This document shows, piece after piece, positions 1 through 12,303 of a stretch of DNA of 64,000 nt (position 1 is its first letter; every line of letters begins with the position of its first letter). The notes below the pieces were generated by a model. That model did not search any database. It was given only the letters and a program-made list of their open reading frames with translations, and had not been told where the DNA came from. Position numbers and translations under genes: made by a program. Where the stretch lies: positions 55,931,001 to 55,995,000 of the forward strand of contig CM074855.1 of the NCBI GenBank assembly GCA_037501455.1. The letters are read 5' to 3'. Source of the stretch: Lantana camara (lineage: Eukaryota > Streptophyta > Magnoliopsida > Lamiales > Verbenaceae).

Positions 1-3000
1 ATCGAATAATGAAGAACGAGAGGGTTATTATTTCTGAAGTATCAGTTCGTAAAATTGAAGTACTGAAAACAGAAATTGAAGTATTGTTGCATTTAACATA
101 GAGTTTGAATATTCGAAAATAAGGTGTTCCAACACAATACGATTATTGGAGCATTAAATTGAGATTCAGTAAAACCTAGGTGTCTATTCATAAAGGGCGA
201 AGTATGATTATCCGATAACAAGGTGTTCATCGGATATTTCGAAATAACGAGTGTCATTGCTTCAAAAGTATTAATTCGTAAAATTGGGATATGTATATGC
301 ATAATAAGGAGAAATAACTTAAAAACATTTCATAAAGCTAAAATCTCTACATATATTGTTAGAAACACTTGTAATTACAAGAAAGTGATGAAATATTTAG
401 GGAAAACACAAGTTCAAATTTGATCCCAACATAATATTACAATGTATTAAATCATAAATCGAATAACGAAGAACGAGAGCGTCATTATTTCTGAAGTATC
501 AGTTCGTAAAATTGAAGTACTGAAAACAAAAATTGAAGTATTGTTGAATTTAACATAGAGTTTGAATATTCGAAAATAAGGTGTTCCAACACAATACGAT
601 TATTGGAGCACTAAATTGAGATTCAGTGAAACCTAGGTGTCTATTCCTAAAGGGCGAAGTATGATTATCCGATAACAAGGTTTTCATCGGATATTTTGAA
701 ACGACGAGTGTCATTGCTTCAAAAGTATTAATTCGTAAAATTGGGATATGTATATGCATAGTAAGGAGAAATAACCTAAAAACATTTCATAAAGATGAAA
801 TCTCTACATATATTGTTAGAAACACTTGTTATTATGAGAAAGTGATTAAATATTTCGGGAAAACACAAGTTCAAATTTGATCCCAACATAATATTACAAT
901 GTATTAAATCATAAATCGAATAATGAAGAACGAGAGGGTCATTATTTCTGAAGTATCAGTTCGTAAAATTGAAGTACTGAAAACAGAAATTGAAGTATTG
1001 TTGCATTTAACATAGAGTTTGAATATTCGAAAATAAGGTGTTCCAACACAATACGATTATTGGAGCATTAAATTGAGATTCAGTAAAACCTAGGTGTCTA
1101 TTCGTAAAGGGCGAAGTATGATTATCCGATAACAAGGTGTTCATCGGATATTTCGAAATAACGAGTGTCATTGCTACAAAAGTATTAATTCATAAAATTG
1201 GGATATGTATATGCATAATAAGGAGAAATAACTTAAAAACATTTCATAAAGATGAAATCTCTAGATTTAATGTTAGAAACACTTGTAATTACGAGAAAGT
1301 GATTAAATATTTAGGGAAAACACAAGTTCAAATTTGATCCCAACATAATATTACAATGTATTAAATCATAAATCGAATAACGAAGAACGAGAGCGTCGTT
1401 ATTTATGAAGTACCAGTTCGTAAAATTGAAGTACTGAAAACAAAAATTGAAGTATTGTTGCATTTAACATAGAGTATGAATATTCGAAAATAAGGTGTTC
1501 CAACACAATACGATTATTGGAGCACTAAATTGAGATTCAGTGAAACCTAGGTGTCTATTCCTAAAGGGCGAAGTATGATTATCCGATAACAAGGTTTTCA
1601 TCGGATATTTCGAAACAACGAGTGTCATCGCTTCAAAAGTATTAATTCATAAAATTAGGATATATAAATGCATAGGAAGGAGAAATAACTTAAAAACATT
1701 TCATAAAGATGAAATCTCTACATATATTGTTAGAAACACTTGTAATTACGAGAAAGTGATTAAATATTTCGGGAAAACATAAGTTCAAATTTGATCCCAA
1801 CTTAATATTACAATGTATTAAATCATAAGTCGAATAATGAAGAACAAGAGGGTCATTATTTCTGAAGTATCAGTTCGTAAAATTGATGCACTGAAAACAG
1901 AAATTGAAGTATTGTTGCATTTAACATAGAGTTTGAATATTCGAAAATAAGGTGTTCCAACACAATACGATTATTGGAGCCTTAAATTGAGATTCAGTGA
2001 AACCTAGGTGTCTATTCGTAAAGGGCGAAGTATGATTATCCGATAACAAGGTGTTCATCGGATATTTCGAAATAACGAGTGGCGTTGCTACAAAAGTATT
2101 AATTCGTAAAATTGGGATATGTATATGCATAGTAAGGAGAAATAACTTAAAAACATTTCATAAAGATGAAATCTCTACATATATTTTTAAAAACACTTGT
2201 AATTACGAGAAAGTGATTAAATATTTCGGGAAAACACAAGTTCAAATTTGATCCCAACTTAATATTACAATGTATTAAATCATAAATCGAATAATGAAGA
2301 ACGAGAGGGTTATTATTTCTGAAGTATCAGTTCGTAAAATTGAAGTACTGAAAACAGAAATTGAAGTATTGTTGCATTTAACATAGAGTTTGAATATTCG
2401 AAAATAAGGTGTTCCAACACAATACGATTATTGGAGCATTAAATTGAGATTCAGTAAAACCTAGGTGTCTATTCATAAAGGGCGAAGTATGATTATCCGA
2501 TAACAAGGTGTTCATCGAATATTTCGAAATAACGAGTGTCATTGCTACAAAAGTATTAATTCGTAAAATTGGGATATGTATATGCATAATAAGGAGAAAT
2601 AACTTAAAAACATTTCATAAAGATAAAATCTCTACATATATTGTTAGAAACACTTGTAATTACAAGAAAGTGATGAAATATTTAGGGAAAACACAAGTTC
2701 AAATTTGATCCCAACATAATATTACAATGTATTAAATCATAAATCGAATAACGAAGAACGAGAGCGTCATTATTTCTGAAGTATCAGTTCGTAAAATTGA
2801 AGTACTGAAAACAGAAATTGAAGTATTGTTGAATTTAACATAGAGTTTGAATATTCGAAAATAAGGTGTTCCAACACAATACGATTATTGGAGCACTAAA
2901 TTGAGATTCAGTGAAACCTAGGTGTCTATTCCTAAAGGGCGAAGTATGATTATCCGTTAACAAGGTTTTCATCGGATATTTCGAAACGACGAGTGTCATT

Positions 3001-6000
3001 GCTTCAAAAGTATTAATTCGTAAAATTGGGATATGTATATGCATAGTAAGGAGAAATAACTTAAAAACATTTCATAAAGACGAAATCTCTACATATATTG
3101 TTAGAAACACTTGTTATTACGAGAAAGTGATTAAATATTTCGGGAAAACACAAGTTCAAATTTGATCCCAATATAATATTACAATGTATTAAATCATAAA
3201 TCGAATAATGAAGAACGAGAGGGTCATTATTTCTGAAGTATCAGTTCGTAAAATTGAAGTACTGAAAACAGAAATTTAAGTATTGTTGCATTTAACATAG
3301 AGTTTGAATATTCGAAAATAAGGTGTTCCAACACAATACGATGATTGGAGCATTAAATTGAGATTCAGTGAAACCTAGGTGTCTATTTGTAAAGGGCGAA
3401 GTATGATTATCCGATAACAAGGTGTTCATCGGATATTTCGAAACAACGAGTGTCATCGCTTCAAAAGTATTAATTCGTAAAATTCGGATATGTATATGCA
3501 TAATAAGGAGAAATAACTTAAAAACATTTCATAAAGATGAAATCTCTAGATATATTGTTAGAAACACTTGTAATTACGAGAAAGTGATTAAATATTTAGG
3601 GAAAACACAAGTTCAAATTTGATCCCAACATAATATTACAACGTATTAAATCATAAATCGAATAACGAAGAACGAGAGCGTCGTTATTTATGAAGTACCA
3701 GTTCGTAAAATTGAAGTACTGAAAACAAAAATTGAAGTATTGTTGCATTTAACATAGAGTATGAATATTCGAAAATAAGGTGTTCCAACACAATACGATT
3801 ATTGGACCCTTAAATTGAGATACAGTGAAACCTAGGTGTCTATTCGTAAAGGGCGAAGTATGATTATCCGATAACAAGGTGTTCATCGGATATTTCGAAA
3901 CAACGAGTGTCATCGCTTCAAAAGTATTAATTCATAAAATTAGGATATATAAATTCATAGGAAGGAGAAATAACTTAAAAACATTTCATAAAGATGAAAT
4001 CTCTACATATATTGTTAGAAACACTTGTAATTACGAGAAAGTGATTAAATATTTCGGGAAAACATAAGTTCAAATTTGATCCCAACTTAATATTACAATG
4101 TATTAAATCATAAGTCGAATAATGAAGAACAAGAGGGTCATTATTTCTGAAGTATCAGTTCGTAAAATTGATGCACTGAAAACAGAAATTGAAGTATTGT
4201 TGCATTTAACATAGAGTTTGAATATTCGAAAATAAGGTGTTCCAATACAATACGATTATTGGAGCCTTAAATTGAGATTCAGTGAAACCTAGGTGTCTAT
4301 TCGTAAAGGGCGAAGTATGATTATCCGATAACAAGGTGTTCATCGGATATTTCGAAATAACGAGTGTCATTGCTACAAAAGTATTAATTCGTAAAATTGG
4401 GATATGTATATGCATAATAAGGAGAAATAACTTAAAAACATTTCATAAAGATGAAATCTCTAGATATATTGTTAGAAACACTTGTAATTACGAGAAAGTG
4501 ATTAAATATTTAGGGAAAACACAAGTTCAAATTTGATCCCAACATAATATTACAATGTATTAAATCATAAATCGAATAACGAAGAACGAGAGCGTCGTTA
4601 TTTATGAAGTACCAGTTCGTAAAATTGAAGTACTGAAAACAAAAAATGAAGTATTGTTCCATTTAACATAGAGTATGAATATTCGAAAATAAGGTGTTCC
4701 AACACAATACGATTATTGGACCCTTAAATTGAGATTCAGTGAAACCTAGGTGTCTATTCGTAAAGGGCGAAGTATGATTATCCGATAACAAGGTGTTCAT
4801 CGGATATTTCGAAACAACGAGTGTCATCGCTTCAAAAGTATTAATTCATAAAATTAGGATATATAAATGCATAGGAAGGAGAAATAACTTAAAAACATTT
4901 CATAAAGATGAAATCTCTACATATATTGTTAGAAACACTTGTAATTACGAGAAAGTGATTAAATATTTCGGGAAAACATAAGTTCAAATTTGATCCCAAC
5001 TTAATATTACAATGTATTAAATCATAAGTCGAATAATGAAGAACAAGAGGGTCATTATTTCTGAAGTATCAGTTCGTAAAATTGATGCACTGAAAACAGA
5101 AATTGAAGTATTGTTGCATTTAACATAGAGTTTGAATATTCGAAAATAAGGTGTTCCAACACAATACGATTATTGGAGCCTTAAATTGAGATTCAGTGAA
5201 ACCTAGGTGTCTATTCGTAAAGGGCGAAGTATGATTATCCGATAACAAGGTGTTCATCGGATATTTCGAAATAACGAGTGGCGTTGCTACAAAAGTATTA
5301 ATTCGTAAAATTGGGATATGTATATGCATAGTAAGGAGAAATAACTTAAAAACATTTCATAAAGATGAAATCTCTACATATATTTTTAAAAACACTTGTA
5401 ATTACGAGAAAGTGATTAAATATTTCGGGAAAACACAAGTTCAAATTTGATCCCAACTTAATATTACAATGTATTAAATCATAAATCGAATAACGAAGAA
5501 CGAGAGGGTCATTATTTCTGAAGTATCAGTTCGTAAAATTGAAGTACTGAAAACAGAAATTGAAGTATTGTTGCATTTAACATAGAGTTTGAATATTCGA
5601 AAATAAGTTGTTCCAACATAATACGATTATTGGAGCATTAAATTGAGATTCAGTGAAACCTAGGTGTCTATTCCTAAAGGGCGAAGTATGATTATCCGTT
5701 AACAAGGTTTTCATCGGATATTTCGAAACGACGAGTGTCATTGCTTCAAAAGTATTAATTCGTAAAATTGGGATATGTATATGCATAGTAAGGAGAAATA
5801 ACTTAAAAACATTTCATAAAGATGAAATCTCTACATATATTGTTAGAAACACTTGTTATTACGAGAAAGTGATTAAATATTTCGGGAAAACACAAGTTCA
5901 AATTTGATCCCAACTTAATATTACAATGTGTTAAATCATAAATCGAATAATGAAGAACGAGAGGGTTATTATTTCTGAAGTATCAGTTCGTAAAATTGAA

Positions 6001-7050
6001 GTACTGAAAACAGAAATTGAAGTATTGTTGCATTTAACATAGAGTTTGAATATTCGAAAATAAGGTGTTCCAACACAATACGATTATTGGAGCATTAAAT
6101 TGAGATTCAGTAAAACCTAGGTGTCTATTCATAAAGGGCGAAGTATGATTATCCGATAACAAGGTGTTCATCGGATATTTCGAAATAACGAGTGTCATTG
6201 CTACAAAAGTATTAATTCGTAAAATTGGGATATGTATATGCATAATAAGGAGAAATAACTTAAAAACATTTCATAAAGATAAAATCTCTACATATATTGT
6301 TAGAAACACTTGTAATTACAAGAAAGTGATGAAATATTTAGGGAAAACACAAGTTCAAATTTGATCCCAACATAATATTACAATGTATTAAATCATAAAT
6401 CGAATAACGAAGAACGAGAGCGTCATTATTTCTGAAGTATCAGTTCGTAAAATTGAAGTACTGAAAACAGAAATTGAAGTATTGTTGAATTTAACATAGA
6501 GTTTGAATATTCGAAAATAAGGTGTTCCAACACAATACGATTATTGGAGCACTAAATTGAGATTCAGTGAAACCTAGGTGTCTATTCCTAAAGGGCGAAG
6601 TATGATTATCCGTTAACAAGGTTTTCATCGGATATTTCGAAACGACGAGTGTCATTGCTTCAAAAGTATTAATTCGTAAAATTGGGATATGTATATGCAT
6701 AGTAAGGAGAAATAACTTAAAAACATTTCATAAAGACGAAATCTCTACATATATTGTTAGAAACACTTGTTATTACGAGAAAGTGATTAAATATTTCGGG
6801 AAAACACAAGTTCAAATTTGATCCCAACATAATATTACAATGTATTAAATCATAAATCGAATAATGAAGAACGGGAGGGTCATTATTTCTGAAGTATCAG
6901 TTCGTAAAATTGAAGTACTGAAAACAGAAATTTAAGTATTGTTGCATTTAACATAGAGTTTGAATATTCGAAAATAAGGTGTTCCAACACAATACGATTA
7001 TTGGAGCATTAAATTGAGATTCAGTAAAACCTAGGTGTCTATTCGTAAAG
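1..7050 (+). repeat. 457-bp satellite array, block 1
   Basis: About 15.4 head-to-tail monomers of 457 bp, AT-rich, each carrying the same landmarks: CCTAGG, the dyad TATCCGAT...ATCGGATA, and GGTGTTCCAACAC. Monomers differ by scattered substitutions. Related sub-blocks recur: the tract around 2280-3290 returns 3,656 bp (8 monomers) later at about 5936-6946, and A/B-type alternation with a 914-bp period is visible at 3422-5250. No gene is supported here. The short open frames on both strands are frame shadows of the repeat. The last five bases (TAAAG, 7046-7050) are the target site duplicated by element 1. The array runs off the left edge of the window. Confidence 0.97.
223..679 (+). repeat. 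Representative satellite monomer (457 bp)
   Basis: One repeat unit, phased from GTGTTCATCGG. Two stretches half a unit apart are recognisably related: CATTGCTTC... (for example at 712) and CATTATTTCTG... (at 483 and 940), spaced 229 and 228 bp, align without gaps over 39 bp at roughly 70% identity. This points to origin from a ~228-bp ancestor by dimerisation. An 8-bp perfect inverted repeat with a 12-base spacer straddles the phase point in most monomers. A CCTAGG site occurs in nearly every unit. Confidence 0.9.
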
Positions 7051-7515
7051 TGTAGCACCCCAACGGTGAGGCACCACACCCCCGCACTATGACCCGACAC
7101 GTGGTACGAAATGGAAAGTCCGCACACGCACCAAGTCACAGCGAACGGGTGACAAACGAAAAAAACCAACCAAAGCTAGGCGGTAACTAAAACCCTGTAC
7201 AAGTAAAATAAGCAAAACCCGAATGCGGAAGCGATGCAAAATATGAACTAACAAAAACTTTAATCAACGAACATAAATAAACGGGTTCAACTAACCCACA
7301 CCCTGTCCTAACCTGTCCCGAAAATTCATGTAATCCAAGCATAAGTATCATCTTGTACAGAACATACTATATACATAATTATCATAAATAAATCAGAACA
7401 AAATACCTAGCAAAATCAAACAGACCGACACAGACTCGACAGACCAGACTCAAAGCCGCCTAGCTCGAACTCCAACAATTGGTACCTGCAACTAAAAACA
7501 TAGGTGGGGCGAGGG

Positions 7516-7531
7516 TCAGTCCACTGACTGA
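7516..7531 (-). other. Conserved LTR stem-loop, element 1 left LTR
   Basis: Six-base arms TCAGTC and GACTGA enclose a 4-base loop. Equivalent stem-loops occur at matching positions in elements 3, 4 and 5. A second copy lies at 12851-12866 in the right LTR. The function is unknown. Confidence 0.6.
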
Positions 7532-8228
7532 GCGAGGGGGCTGAACTCACACACACTATACATAATAAGGAGCAGAGCACGTATCAAAAGAAAGATTATG
7601 AACCGGGAGTAGGGTTTTGCATACCAAAACCATTTTCAAATCGAACTTATACATATCATATCAAATCAAACTTATACATATCTTATCTTATTCATAACTT
7701 AACAAACTGAGCATACTCATATTTATTAAGAGAGAAAGCTCCTATCCCGTTTCATAATCAACATAACATATCATAATCATATACCCGGCGAGTACGGGTC
7801 TCCCACCTTACTTCCATATCGAATCATACGTATCAAATCGGAAAACAAACAAATATCATAAACAATCCAACCCCAACACCATGTAGTTCGGGGAGCAAAC
7901 CCTCACTACTCATACAGATACAAACACACACGGGGTAGCGAACCCACACTGTGCCTTCCCCGGTTATCCACCGAGGGCTCAAGATACTACGCCTTCCCAA
8001 CCTCCCTAGGTCGCACGTGAATATCTCAAATGAGAACGTGCACAGGGGTCATAACCGGCGACCCCATGGTCGTCCCGGGTCCCCCTTACCCACGTCTCGG
8101 GGCCCAACATATCAAAACAGAGCATATCAGAACAGATCATATCATAACTCGCTACATATCAAACTTATCATATCGAATCAAAATCATACTTACGTACCTT
8201 ATCGGAGCATACCATACCTTGCAACTTA

Positions 8229-8307
8229 GCATATGCTATAAACGTACCTCTCCGTGTCATCCTAATCCGCAGCTGGTATGAAGACACACGGTTTGGAGCA
8301 TAGCCTC
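8229..8307 (-). other. 79-bp block conserved among LTR families (element 1)
   Basis: In element sense the block runs from GAGGCTATGCTCCAAACCG to TATAGCATATGC. The same block without any indel lies in element 4 (45291-45369, 52506-52584) and element 5 (56054-56132), differing at only a handful of positions while the surrounding LTR sequence is far more diverged. The second element 1 copy is at 13564-13642. It includes the inverted pair CCGTGT and ACACGG. It could be a promoter or RNA element; no function can be assigned from sequence. Confidence 0.7.
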
Positions 8308-8499
8308 GTTGCAAAACATTTCAAGCTTACATATGCTCGTACATATACAGTTCGAAAACCTTTAATCGTATGACAAATTCATAAACATATCATATAAACA
8401 CGTATCTATTATATAAATATAATAGAATAATCGCATGCAGGCTTGAAAACGAGCACAGAATGTTGTAGGTCGCTGTAACTAAAACAAAATTCCTAAAAC

Positions 8500-9320
8500 C
8501 TCACCTTTCACCGACGAAACGGAAAACCTGAGCCAAGAAGCCCCACTGGAACCCAAACAGCTGACAGACACTCCCAGGAAAACCCCTGAACAACACAACG
8601 AAACGGACCTACTGTCCCAAAGTCGCCGGAAAGCCACCACCGTGGCCGGCCGAACAGCCACCGACCGCCACCGGAACACCGCCTCCGGTGGTCGGAAAAA
8701 TCCCCGGAAGGACAGAAACAAGCGCCTCGGCCGTTGGAAAGCCCGTAACGAGCCCTACCAAAGCCCCAAGTCAAATCGCCGGAAAGATCGCCGGAAAATC
8801 GGACCGCCGGTCCAGGCCGGTCCGCCACCGGTTCGCCGCCGCCGGCCGGTTCTCGGGTTGGGGCCAACGCCATCCGCTACGTTTCGATATTCTGAACAAC
8901 TTCCGTGAAGGAACCACCACCAAAAACCCACCGGAAAAGGGCCAAATCCGCCGCCAAACGTCCGCCGGTGCGCCACTCGCCGGAACCGCCACCTACGCCG
9001 CGATTCGTCCCAATCTGATGCCGGAAATGGATTCAGGAGGTCGAAAACGTCCGGAAACCACCAAACCCCGTCGGAAAAAGTCGCCGGAAAGCGGCGAAAC
9101 ACGCCGCTACAGTAACCGCCGCCGCCGTCGCGAGCTTCAGGCGGCGCGTGCGGCCTCCTCGCCGCCCCGTTGGCGGCGCCGTCTGTCCAGAAATTCACGC
9201 CAGGAGCTCCTTTACCTAGGTGGGTGGCGCGTGTCGCCGGAAGTCCGCCGGAGACCGCCGCGAATGGGCGGCGAAGTGGCGGGGGTTCCGCCTAGCCGCC
9301 GCTGCGTCTGAAATTCGGCG
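8500..9320 (-). other. GC-rich CGCCGGAAA-repeat segment of element 1 LTR
   Basis: This is an abrupt GC-rich stretch within an otherwise AT-rich window, dominated by CGCCGG, CCGGAAA and inverted pieces such as GGACC-GCC-GGTCC near 8800. The counterpart is at about 13835-14655. The composition produces long open frames on both strands (207 codons plus, 147 codons minus) with low-complexity Arg/Pro/Gly-rich products. I see no domain and treat it as non-coding LTR sequence. Confidence 0.6.
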
Positions 9321-9852
9321 ATTCAGTCGCCGTCGGTCGTCGGTTGGCCGAGATTCTTGTACCATCGTGACGGGCTCGTCGAGCTGATAAATTTCCACTA
9401 ATGGTTCGTCGAATTCCGTCGAGAAACGAGGGAGAACGGGCATGTGTGTGTAAACACACCTCCACTGCGTGTGAATAGTGCTGATCGCTGGAGAAGACGA
9501 TGCTGGGGCTGATCTGATCTTTGGCACGCAAAACGAGGAAATCCGAGTATATATCTCGGGTTCTCGTACGCAAAAACGATCAAACGAACGAGCTAACGAC
9601 ATCCGAATTGGGCAAACTTAGAGTCTACGGACTCGTTTCGCCGCCCCGGACGCGTTGAAGGGGTCAAAGAGGTCAAAATCTCAACCGAACAAGAAGTGAC
9701 CGGAAAACCCCTAAAAGAGAAAAATGCAAACAAGCCCCTAAACTCTTAAAGAGTTCAAAATAGGGCCACGAAAAATATAAAATCACACAATTAAACACAT
9801 TAAAAGGTTGAAACGTAGCGTACCGTACAAATTGGACGAGCGGGATGTCACA

Positions 9853-9865
9853 AACTCCCCTCCTT
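9853..9865 (-). promoter_or_regulatory. Polypurine tract of element 1
   Basis: In element sense this is AAGGAGGGGAGTT, directly abutting the TG of the 3' LTR. It is the expected primer site for plus-strand DNA synthesis and confirms minus-strand orientation. Confidence 0.8.
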
Positions 9866-10164
9866 CAAAAGGACCTGTCCTCAGGTCCTATTACTGAGTC
9901 GGAAAGCTTCGAACTGAAGCATTTCAATCCATCTCCTGAAATCGTGTAGAGTCATAGCCCTGGATGTGAAGTTTACTCCCATTGTTTACTTAAACTTCCT
10001 TCAGAGTTCCGTAGTCACAGAAGTTTGTTCAAACAGTTGACCATTGGTCGCTTCAAACTTGTTCGATCCCCCACTAGGCCACTGCACCCAAGGCTCGAAA
10101 TCGTCGCTTCTTCACCGGTTGCAAACCAACAACAGGCCACGCAAAACTCAACCGCGACAAACAA

Positions 10165-10510
10165 GAGAGAATCACATCTCTCAGCACACAAGAAAGAGAG
10201 AACCCCGTCTCCCAGCAGATCAAAGGAGAGAACCCCGTCTCTCAACCACGTAATCGAGAGAGCCCCGTCTCTCAACCTAGGTCTGGCAGACTTCCACATC
10301 TTCCAAACATTCTAGTTTGAGAAAATCCAGCATTTCTCAAACCCCCTAAATTCGAGAGAATCCAGCATCTCCCAAATATCTAACTCCAAGAGAATCCAGC
10401 ATCTCTTGCTCACATAATTAGAAAGAATCCAACATCTTTCTATCACATAAATAGGGAGAATCCCACATCTCCCTAACACGTAAATAGAGAGAGATCTCAA
10501 CAACTCTCTA
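10165..10510 (-). repeat. Covarying hairpin array, element 1
   Basis: About ten short inverted repeats follow each other every 30-60 bp. Plus-strand arm pairs include GAGAGA/TCTCTC (10165-10182), TTTGAGAAA/TTTCTCAAA (10316-10341), AAGAGA/TCTCTT (10388-10407), GAAAGA/TCTTTC (10421-10440) and AGGGAGA/TCTCCCT (10453-10474). The arms change from copy to copy while staying complementary. In element sense several copies read GAGAGACGGGGTTCTCTC, identical to copies in element 4 at 49559-49730. The array lies some 300 bp upstream of the polypurine tract. Confidence 0.8.
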
Positions 10511-11239
10511 GCACACAAGTTCACTTACACAGCATTCAAACATACGCACATCAAAATAACACATGATGCAAAACATGGGATGCATGTGTAGTGTACCTTT
10601 ACCCAACTGATATCGGTGTCCCTAGAGTATCGACTCATCATCCATGCTCAACTCAAGGGGGATATCGCGATGGAATCTCTGTAAAATAAAATCACAATAT
10701 GCTTGTAGGTGCATGAAGGATTAGTGAGTAACCAAAGAAATTATAAGCACTGAAGCACGGATAGTTCAAGCAAGCAGGTAATCCATTCAGTTTACAAAAA
10801 TTCACAACAACAACAATTTTAAAGTTATGAAAATTACAGCAGTTAGTCACGTTATTAAACTCGAGCAACATCAAACATTACACATTGTCACATATGTCAA
10901 GCAAAAATATTTATAATTACTTATGAAATGCATGAGTGCAAATGCCATGGATGCTCAATGTACCGTTCACCGTAGTAGTGGAGTCGAGGTTGGCAATTTC
11001 TTTAACTTGAAAGGTTAATCAACTCCTTAACTGGCCATAGTTCCAACTTCCCGTTCAAACTTGCATTCTTTAGTATTCCTTCAGAGTCTCGGGTACTCAA
11101 CTGATCTTGGATCGTCTCACTTGATTCTCGGAGTATAGTGATCCGTGTAATCTCTTGAAATCCCAATAGAATCCTCGGTAATCGGAAATCACCATTCTTT
11201 CACGGTAAAATCTCTCAAGACAATCGTGGAGAGATAAAT

Positions 11240-11770
11240 GAAGAATCCTTACACAATCTTGCTTAGTACACCGTCGTCGTGGTTGATATTCTTATCCTCA
11301 ATATTTGGTGAAGTTGTTCTTCAATGACCTCGGCATAAAATTCCACAGCTTACACAACTTTCCCCTTTTTCCTTTGTGTAGTGCAACTACTCTGGTAGGT
11401 GTCTTTATAACAGTAACCTGATTTCCTGCTTTGAATTCTCTGAATGGTACAATTGCCTTGATCTTTTCATTGTCACTTCACGCCATCCAGAGTTAGAAAT
11501 TCTGGCTTTCTTATAAAACATGTACTCCCGAGCACCTCCAAATAATAAGTACCTACCCTGAGGCACCCTTATAGTTAAAGGATCTCTTATCTCTCTCATA
11601 TTCGAGTATCTTCTTTTATCCACTCACTACCCTGACTGTGTTAGCTTGATCATACATCATCTGATTAACCCCTGTTCGAATCCCAATGTTGCTTCCACTA
11701 AAATCGATCCTCGTTGGAACAGGTAAGGAAGTCACCTAAATATAACCATAGAGCTAATGCATGTGGGGTT
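11240..11770 (-). pseudogene. Decayed integrase remnant (element 1 pol)
   Basis: On the minus strand, fragments in shifting frames and separated by stops echo the integrase of element 3 in the right order. A GDFLTCSNEDRF stretch resembles the GIP...SDRDPRF region around the second catalytic Asp. Next come a short TLGFEQGLIR stretch (compare [10 protein letters not shown], around the catalytic Glu), YLLFGGAREYMFY (compare [15 protein letters not shown]), then REFKAGNQVTVIK...GKRGKL (compare [12 protein letters not shown]...GKGGKL), and a weak GPY/F-like tail. Stops and internal deletions exclude function. This is my alignment by eye and is not certain. Confidence 0.45.
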
Positions 11771-11922
11771 AGGGATGTGAATGGCGTGCACTCATATCCA
11801 GCAAAGAAGGCAATCAAGCCCGTAGAACAAATGTCCAAAATAATTAAAATTTACTCCAATGCATGATGCACGTGCCATGTATGCATAATACCCGTTTCCA
11901 TAGCAGTAGCATTGATTCCTTG

Positions 11923-12051
11923 TTATAATTTCTTGTAAAGGTCCACTTGCTTCTCATCCAAGTAGTCAGAAAACGGAAGTTTCAAATCTTCCTTCATAAT
12001 TTTGTAGAAGTAGGAAGTGTTGTCTCGATCAACTTCAATTTTTGACATCAT
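11923..12051 (-). CDS. Short ORF in element 1 leader, unknown
   Basis: A 42-codon ORF begins with two consecutive ATG codons about 320 bp downstream of the primer-binding site and ends in TAA. The product is charged (MMSKIEVDRDNTSYFYK...), with no signal peptide or membrane segment. It sits where gag would start in an autonomous element. I recognise no family. It could be a gag relic or a chance frame. Confidence 0.2.
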   Translation of the reverse strand: MMSKIEVDRDNTSYFYKIMKEDLKLPFSDYLDEKQVDLYKKL

Positions 12052-12303
12052 GGCAACACCCTATAATTCACAAATGGACTAAATATCTATGCATGTGGGT
12101 TAGTACGTGGGTATGTCAAGTAATGAAAGCAATTAAGAACACTTAAGTAATGAAGATGCAATACGTAATTTAATAAAATTTAATCGTAACAATAATAATT
12201 TTACAAAAATTGTAATCATAGTGTGCGCACAATCACATAAGCTCAGACAAATTCATACATACAAGTCAAAATTTCACGTCTGCCAAATGCAATGCACAAG
12301 TAT

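Larger units (their letters stand above)
7051..9852 (-). repeat. Element 1 LTR (3' LTR in element sense)
   Basis: This LTR is 2,802 bp and runs TGTAGCACCC...GATGTCACA on the plus strand. It is virtually identical to 12386-15187. It holds a conserved stem-loop (7516-7531), a block shared with other LTR families (8229-8307) and a strikingly GC-rich segment with repeated CGCCGGAAA motifs (about 8500-9320). Open frames in the GC-rich segment (up to 207 codons) are largely antisense to the element and carry no recognisable domain, so I do not call them genes. Confidence 0.95.

Noticed and set aside
93..759. 60-70-codon open frames on both strands recurring in nearly every satellite monomer
   Set aside because: They overlap each other on opposite strands, many plus-strand frames start only at GTG, they recur with the repeat period, and monomer variation breaks them freely. 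They are frame shadows of the satellite.
8688..9311. 207-codon open frame (and 147-codon antisense frame) in the element 1 LTR
   Set aside because: Both are by-products of the GC-rich CGCCGG composition, duplicated in the other LTR, low-complexity Arg/Pro/Gly-rich, and without any domain.
10165..10510. CRISPR-like spaced repeats
   Set aside because: Units vary in stem sequence, spacers are short and irregular, the sequence is a plant retroelement interior and there are no cas genes.
11923..12051. Possible captured host B3-type DNA-binding domain in the short ORF
   Set aside because: Only a short FYKIM...LKLP resemblance, with no supporting downstream residues. I cannot support gene capture.
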